NCBI RefSeq assembly: GCF_900700375.1
Contig: NC_041711.1
Location: 22,375,279-22,439,278, forward strand
From: Denticeps clupeoides
Lineage: Eukaryota > Chordata > Actinopteri > Clupeiformes > Denticipitidae
Direction: 5' to 3'
Length of the DNA: 64,000 nucleotides
In this document: positions 57,121 through 64,000 of the stretch, one piece after another
How the letters are laid out: every line of letters begins with the position of its first letter
Position numbering within the stretch: position 1 is the first letter of the stretch
Notes under the pieces: generated by a model
What the model saw: only the letters and a program-made list of their open reading frames with translations
The model's database searches: none
Told to the model about the DNA's origin: nothing
Translations under genes and position numbers: made by a program

Positions 57121-57661
57121 TACAGTACAGGTCAAAAGTTTGGACACACCTCATTCAAAGTGTTTTCTTTATTTTCACGACCATTAACATTGGTAGATTC
57201 TCACTGAAGGCATCAAAACTATGAATGAACACATGTGGAGTTATGTACTTAACAAAAATAGGTGAAATAACTGAAAACTTGTGTTATATTCTAGTTTCTT
57301 CAAAATAGCCACCATTTGCTCTGATTACTGCTTTGCACACTCTTGGCATTCTCACGATGAGCTTCAAGAGCTCGTCACCTGAAATGGTTTTCCAACAGTC
57401 TTGAAGGAGTTCCCAGAGGTGTTTAGCACTTGTTGGCCCCTTTGCCTTCACTCTGCGGTCCAGCTCACCCCAAACCATCTCGACTGGGTTCAGGTCCGGT
57501 GACTGTGGAGGTCAGGTCTCCACTTTTTGTTAAGTACATAACTCCACATGTGTTCATTCATAGTTTTGATGCCTTCAGTGAGAATCTACCAATGTAAATG
57601 GTCATGAAAATAAAGAAAACACTTTGAATGAGGTGTGTCCAAACGTTTGGCCTGTACTGTA
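57121..57661 (-). mobile_element. Tc1/mariner MITE-like derivative, copy 3, both ends intact
   Basis: Bounded by TA on both sides. Ends CAGTACAGG...CCTGTACTG, with terminal inverted repeats of about 135 bp (57123-57257 against 57523-57659). The interior encodes only the transposase C-terminus on minus, including PPQSPDLNPVEMVWGEL with the third catalytic Glu present. It has the same internal deletion junction as copies 1 and 2. It can be mobile only with transposase supplied elsewhere. Confidence 0.92.
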
Positions 57662-57699
57662 TGTAAAGATGCACAGAAACGCCCTCTAACCCCTCAAAA

Positions 57700-58089
57700 A
57701 TCTGGAAACACCTTCGCGAAATGGCACCAGCGGCGAATAGTCAGTTCGATCCGTCTCACGTGTAAGAGGACGCGGTCTCGCCGAGGCGCCGCCGACTCCC
57801 CGTTCCACCTTAAAAAACGCCCCAGTCGCGAACATGGCGCTACGTGGACGGGGGCGGGGCGGGGTGAGGGTCGCCCCGCCCACAGGCATCCGCCGCCGCC
57901 CGTCACCCGGGCCGAGGCGGCGGGACCAACTAACAAGCAAACTTTCCGCTGTCACGTCACCGGCGGCCCTCCTCCACACCAATCCGAGGCCCGTCCGATG
58001 CGGCCAGCGCGCCCTTCCGAACGCCGCGCATCGCGACGCCCGCAGTAGGCAGCCGGGGGTGGGGGCGACAACCTGCTTGTTTCGCAACG
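57700..58089 (+). promoter_or_regulatory. slc25a1 promoter, CpG island
   Basis: Strongly CpG-rich, with an Sp1-type GC-box cluster (GGGGGCGGGGCGGGG at about 57849-57863) some 230 bp before the start codon. Continues to the ATG at 58090. Long ORFs seen across it on both strands reflect GC content, not genes. Confidence 0.7.
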
Positions 58090-61000
58090 ATGCCGGCGGC
58101 ACCGAGAGCGTTCGTGAGCCCGTTCCACCGACCCCACTGCCTGGTGGCTGCTGCTCCGTCCGAGAAGGCCAAGTTAACGCACCCTGGGAAGGCTATTCTG
58201 GCCGGTACGTACTTTCTCTTCACTCTCTGCTGAAAAGTTGCTCTCCTCCACGAACTGTTCTTAACCAAGTTTCAAGTGCAACGCTCACACAACAACAGAC
58301 GACGTCTACCTGGTACATTCCTCAATCTTGTGTTGCATTTCCCCTTCCTTGTTTTAAATACTCTGCAATCTACTATACCCATGCATTTGTTTGCAAGGGC
58401 TTTAACCAAGAAATCTAAATTCAGTTCAGGCCCACGCGCAGGCCTGAGTTGAATGGCGGACCACAGCAATATCCACAGCAAATAGAGTTACGTGTGTTAT
58501 ATCCTTGGCAGGGTTTGCACAGCACTTCACATTGTCCACCTGAGCACAGGCAAGTATACTCTGCTCTGGCATGCAGTTCTGTGGTGTGCTTCTCCACTTC
58601 TTCTCCTAACCGTGCAGCAACTTTTGGGCCCAGATGCCCCCGAAGGTGGATGTAAAGAGTTAAAGCGCAGAGATGATCTCTGTGTTTACCGAAGAACTGT
58701 GCCATCACGAGGAAATATAATTAATCCGGGGAGGATTAATCAGATCAGGAACTTTTTTTTTTTTTCCATTCATAACTGAGCCAGCGTGACGTAGCTCAGC
58801 TCCAGCAAAGGTTCAGCTGACTGGAACTAATTAATTTTATGACTTAATTATGGCACTGCCGTGTAGACTCTTGAGTGCTCCTCCAGTAGCCATATGTGTT
58901 TACCATTTAAATGGATTTTAAAGTTTTAGAACCATTGAAAGAGGTTGGTGGCCAAACCGGGGACCATGATGACAACTCGTCATGGTTTTCAGGCCCAGCT
59001 TGTTGACTGCATGTGGCCATGATTGTGACATTCTCACTATGGCCAGTTTGACCGGTTTGGTGCGGAATTAGGCAAGCATGAAATTTTATAGAATGTATTA
59101 AATTTCTTTGCTTCTTGGCACATAATGCCTTTGGAAAAATGAACTTTGGAGGGGGCTGTTTGCCAGCTTGCATTTCCTTTGTGAGAACACTGGCCTGACC
59201 AGCCAGTAACCTTTCAGCCGCTGTGTAGTCAGCAGTAATTTTAATAAAAGGGACCTCTGAGCCATAAATCGGTAGTTTTGGCAGTGCTTATGGCCTAACC
59301 ATTTCTTACACTGAATAAACAGCGGCAAAAGTTCACATTGGAATTTCCACATTTCTGGTTGAACCAGTTGGTCTGGTTGTCTGAATAGCTTCCATATATT
59401 ACCTTTTATTATTTGTTTGAATTAGTAGTTTATACTGGGTCATTTTAAGGACCTATTTAAGGATTTGCTATGTCTGTGTTCAGTTTAACAGTGTGTGGCT
59501 GTGCCTGTCGTTTTGTAACTAAAAAGCATCTGTGTGCATGTGTGTGCAAGCGTCTAACGGGAATGCAACCCTGCACGCAAAAAATAAAACATCTCAGGAA
59601 TTTAATACAGCTTTAATTAAACCCTTCATTGTGAGCTGTAGCTCCAAGACACGCCTCTCCAAAGTTGGATCTTGCCCAAGGGGAGTATCCTGTAGGCCGA
59701 GCCGCACTCAGAGCAGCAAGCCAATCGTGGGCCTCCATTCTTTGTGCTGTTCAACTGCAGATGTGCACTGGCCACGGATTAAGGTGGCACTGAGGTCTGA
59801 GCTCTGGCTATGGACTCAGCTGGCATAGTAAAATAGACCACACATTCAAAAGGTCAAAAATAATACATAATAAATGTTCTCTCTGATATAAATGTACTTT
59901 TGTATTTTAGGAGAGTTATTGTGAATAAGTGAATTGATTTTGCTGCCTATTGATTCTGTACACAGTCTCAGTATTCTTTGCAATGTCTGTCTATTTGTGT
60001 CTCAGGTGGCATTGCTGGTGGCATTGAGATCTGCATCACATTCCCCACTGAGTATGTCAAGACTCAACTCCAGTTGGATGAAAAAGCAAACCCACCTCGT
60101 TACAAGGGAATCGGTTTGTTTGTTTTGGTTATTTCATACACTTAAATGAAAAATGTAAATGTCTTATATGAAATGTAATATTAATAGTGTGACATTTTAT
60201 CATTAGAATAACATTCTTGCTGTTGTTTCCTGAGACAATAATGTTGATGCGGTTGAAGTGGTGTGAAGCTCTTGCGATATCTTCACAGCCCCCACCCTAT
60301 CACTATCAGCACTGCCAGAACCTCTGGACTTTGAAAAGCAGACAGACCCTCCACAATAACATGTTTGCTGACTGTTAGTCAGTAACAGTGGTTCAACGGC
60401 GGTTCTCTTTAATAACTGAGTCTAGTTGCTCAATGCCTTATTAAGCATTCACCAAGGTGGTGCGAGTTTTGGGCAAATAATTTACCTGCTATCAGTCTCT
60501 GCTTTGAATACTTATCATAATTCTTGTCCTGGTTGCCTTGCAGGTAGGGCTGAGCAAAATGTGGCCAATTTTCAGACTACATTAATCTGTTAGACTGACA
60601 AATAGCACTGACGTTTAAGTGTATGAAGAAAAAAAAGTTTTAACGATAATGAAAATGTTTGATTTCAATCTAGTAAAATAAATAAATAAAATAAAATACT
60701 GCCTGTACCTGACACCGCATCATGCCAACTACATTACAACTACAATGAACTACATTACTTGATAGAAGAACTCTTCGATGATTATTATGAAGAAATTAAG
60801 AGGAAAAACAATAATAAGGTTAAGACTTAACATGGACTAATGACTGCTCGCATGCTGATGATATTTGTTTGAAAAATTATGAGTCCTGCCACTTTACCCA
60901 ATCTTTAAAAGAATTTAGTAACAGTATTTATGAGAGTGCAACTTGAGCTCTTGTTATAAAATCATGACTGACTTTGGTGACTCTGTTGTTCACAGTGGAC

Positions 61001-62604
61001 TGTGTGAAGCAGACCGTTAATAACCATGGGGTACGGGGCCTTTATCGAGGCCTCAGTTCTTTGGTCTATGGCTCTATCCCCAAAGCCGCAGTCAGGTATG
61101 TATTTTCCCGTATTAGCTGCTTCACTCCTCTGTTATTGAGGCTGTTGCGCTTCTGTCTGTCTGAGCATTGGCCTCTGTAAAAGGAATCTACTGCAAGGAT
61201 TTTAAACATTCAGTTTTCGTTCTGTGCAATAATGCCTGTGTTCATAAAATAATATTTCTGCCACAGATTTGGGGTTTTCGAGTTCCTCAGTAATAAGATG
61301 CGTGATGAGTCGGGGAAGCTGGACAGCAAACGGGGGCTGCTGTGTGGTCTGGGAGCTGGTGTGGCAGAGGCTGTGGTGGTTGTGTGTCCCATGGAGACGG
61401 TTAAGGTCAGTTTAAAGAAAAAAACTGACTAAAATCTTTAATTTGTCTGATACTCTAAAGGATATGATTGAACTGACTGACCTCAGTCATATTGATGCAG
61501 GGTGTCATTGTCAAATGTGCATCTTTTATACTGAGTCCGTTGTATAAATGTGGTCAGAATTATGTCTGCTTTCTTTTACAATTTTAGGTTAAGTTCATCC
61601 ATGATCAGACTTCAGCAAATCCAAAGTACAGAGGCTTTTTCCATGGTGTCAGAGAGATTGTCAGATCTCAAGGTGAGACCTGTACCCTTTCTAGTAAAAT
61701 TACAGCTGTCAGGAAAAGCAGTGATAAAGCTTTTTAGAGACCAACATAATGAAATGCTCACATTATGCAAGTTTGTAGTTAATCACATCTGTTTGATGTG
61801 AACTGTTTCATACATAGAGGGAAAATAAACTCCTTTAGCCAAAATGTTACTGCTACTATTCCAGACCTGGACATAAATATAATTATCTGTTTGTTTTCAG
61901 GTCTCAGAGGAACTTATCAGGGACTAACGGCAACTGTACTGAAGCAAGGGTCAAATCAGGCCATCCGTTTCTATGTAATGACTGCTTTAAGGAACTGGTA
62001 CAAAGGTATTTTGTGTGTGTCCATGTGTGTGCGGTGGGGATTCTCCTGATTGAATATTTAGGATGTCTTAAATGAACAAGCCCCTTTCCTCATGCTGTCT
62101 CTGCAGGTGACAATCCAAACAAGACTCTGAACCCCATAGTTACTGGAGTGTTTGGTGCCATAGCAGGAGCAGCCAGTGTGTTTGGAAATACACCTCTTGA
62201 TGTCATCAAAACGAGAATGCAGGTACACGATCTTGTTGTCATACCATACGTGAGAATACCAGTTCATTGGATATTTTGTTATTTCTGTGCAGGCATTTTT
62301 AGACTACGTTTTTACTATGTATGTCATTAACAGGGCCTAGAAGCTCATAAATACAAAAGCACAGTGGACTGTGCCATCAAGATTATGAAGCACGAGGGAC
62401 CAGCAGCGTAAGTGCCAGTGTGTTATATGCGCATGCATACATACTTATAAATAAGTATCATGTAATCATGTCACTGAACTTTGTTGTAGGTTCTACAAGG
62501 GCACTATCCCACGCTTAGGCCGTGTGTGCATGGATGTGGCCATTGTGTTTATAATCTACGAAGAGGTGGTGAAAGTCCTCAACAAGGTGTGGAAAACAGA
62601 CTGA
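58090..62604 (+). CDS. slc25a1: Mitochondrial tricarboxylate (citrate) carrier
   Basis: Exchanges mitochondrial citrate for cytosolic malate across the inner membrane, feeding fatty-acid and sterol synthesis. Exons: 58090-58204, 60006-60113, 60996-61095, 61267-61405, 61588-61672, 61901-62005, 62107-62222, 62334-62407, 62490-62604, giving 318 aa (human 311), phases consistent. Three mitochondrial-carrier repeats are visible. Repeat 1 has [14 protein letters not shown] and ends [20 protein letters not shown]. Repeat 2 has [14 protein letters not shown] and ends [20 protein letters not shown]. Repeat 3 has [14 protein letters not shown] and ends [20 protein letters not shown]. The C-terminus [10 protein letters not shown] is identical to human. 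The N-terminus ([20 protein letters not shown]) is a few residues longer than human. Which teleost copy (a or b) cannot be told. Confidence 0.97.
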
Positions 62605-64000
62605 TAAAGGGCTTATGACTGATCAAACACATGAAGCATGGGCTGGTCCTCATGCTATCAGCCTGATTGAAACATTTGGGAAAGTCACAAACCTCAGTCT
62701 GATCTCCTTTAATAACCATTAACTCATGTGCTACCATTAGTAAATTAGCAAAATGTGTTTCTTGGATAATGTGATGAACTACTTGAAAACAACAAAATGT
62801 AGGGGATGCAGTTTTCTACCAGAGCTTATGGTAAAGAAGACCATACATATATTTCACTTCAAAGGTATACAATTTAATTTTAGTTTAGTATTGCTTGCAT
62901 AACCCAGGGGAAATATCTTTAAATATAAATTTTTATTGTTGTTGTCAGAAGCAAAAAGTATGTTTTTTTTTTTAATGGTTTAACCCAAATATAGTCTTTT
63001 ATCTATGTGGCCATATGTTGGTGAAGGTGAATCCGAATACAAAGTATAACTCAACAGTATGTGTGCAATTTTAAGAGCTTCTTGCAATAATTCCGCATGG
63101 TTATACCAGTAACTTATGTTGAATACTAAACAAATATATATAAATGAACATTCCCTTAATGAATGAATGCATGGTTGAACTGTCTGCATATATGCACACA
63201 TTCAATTTAAAATTAGCAGTATATTTTGCCTGGGTATTTATATTACTTTAACAGCCTTGCCGCTGTTTACTTTATGTTTACATGTCTATGTTGTGCCTCA
63301 ACTGACATTTCTAGCGGGGATTCAGAGTCAACTCATTGTTGTCTTATATGTTTTCAATGCATGAAGTTCTGTAAAATCAATATGTGATTATGCAACCCAT
63401 AAACCCTAGCAATTCATCATTTAGAACATTTGATGAAACAAAATCTAATTCAAATTAAGAGGTTTCAAAGCAAGTCTAAAAATGTTGAGACATCTGTTTT
63501 TTTATGAACTTTAATACTGGCCTATATTTTCCATGTCGTAACTGCCCTTCAGTCCAACCAGTATTTGATTCTTGATTTAGTGATGGATGCTTTAAGTGCT
63601 ACAGTATTCAATTATTGTCATGTTTTAATCAGTAGGTCAACTGTTAAATGTGGCATGGATTGTTTAATTTATGATGTGGATCTTTTCATTTATGACAGCT
63701 TAAATGCCTTAATTATATTGAGTTATTTTAATTGTTGCCTTAATTAGGAAATACATCAGCACATTCCTCCTACCTCAGGAAGCCCATTAGAGGCATGCAA
63801 ACTTCCATCTGTATGTCATGATCAAGCATACAGTGTTTGAATACATTTGTGCCAAATAAATAACCATAACAGTAGAATTAACTGTATGGGATACATGAGA
63901 ATTCTGATAGTTGTCAGAAATCAAGTGATTTAGTTTTAGTTAATATTAGCTATTATGGATGGATCAGATAGGTGCAAAGTGTACTTATTTTGGGTGGTCA
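62605..64000. other. slc25a1 3' UTR and downstream AT-rich sequence
   Basis: No recognisable gene or family A/B SINE. AATAAA-type motifs occur (for example CAAATAAATAACC near 63853). The short ORFs carry no known domain. Confidence 0.6.

Noticed and set aside
57834-58418. 194-codon plus-strand ORF and several overlapping ORFs across 57.7-58.3 kb
   Set aside because: They lie in a CpG island where stops are rare, are Arg/Pro-rich in every frame and overlap slc25a1 exon 1 in another frame.

Overview
The window is vertebrate nuclear DNA, almost certainly from a ray-finned (teleost) fish. It holds ten multi-exon protein genes with GT-AG introns, long introns full of (CA)n/(TA)n microsatellites, Tc1/mariner derivatives, a LINE relic and two families of tRNA-derived SINEs of the kind common in fish. 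The species cannot be named from sequence alone. I joined exons by hand by matching translated segments to remembered vertebrate proteins and checking splice signals and codon phase. In every gene the exon phases add up without a break.

Layout, left to right. (1) 22-2825, minus: first seven coding exons of dis3 (exosome RNase), cut off by the window edge. (2) 5478-14407, minus: gk (glycerol kinase), about 20 exons. (3) 15785-18344, minus: timmdc1 (complex I assembly factor). (4) 19485-22577, plus: poglut1 (ER protein O-glucosyltransferase), head to head with timmdc1 across about 1.1 kb. (5) 25297-27840, plus: casq2-like calsequestrin. (6) 29976-38509, minus: an O-GlcNAcase (oga family, probably the fish oga-like copy). 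(7) 40904-45273, minus: brap. (8) 48620-49849, plus: tor4a with an uninterrupted CDS. (9) 52422-55553, minus: vdac3-like mitochondrial porin. (10) 58090-62604, plus: slc25a1 (mitochondrial citrate carrier). From memory the human orthologues lie on nine different chromosomes; only timmdc1-poglut1 is a pair I know to be conserved. There is no operon-like logic, although several neighbours serve mitochondria or metabolism (gk, timmdc1, vdac3, slc25a1).

Repeats. SINE family A (about eight copies) and family B (four copies) sit in introns and spacers. Three Tc1/mariner derivatives share one internal deletion junction, so they form a MITE-like family; one of them carries nested SINEs. A solo LTR with a perfect 5-bp target duplication lies upstream of the O-GlcNAcase gene. 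An exact 300-bp-period duplication of 166 bp lies in dis3 intron 3.

I found no previously undescribed gene system, no CRISPR array and no bona fide tRNA or rRNA gene. The points most worth checking are two GC-AG introns, microsatellites abutting splice sites in dis3 and gk, an in-frame upstream start that would lengthen the VDAC N-terminus, the shared deletion in the Tc1 family, and the duplicated block in dis3.
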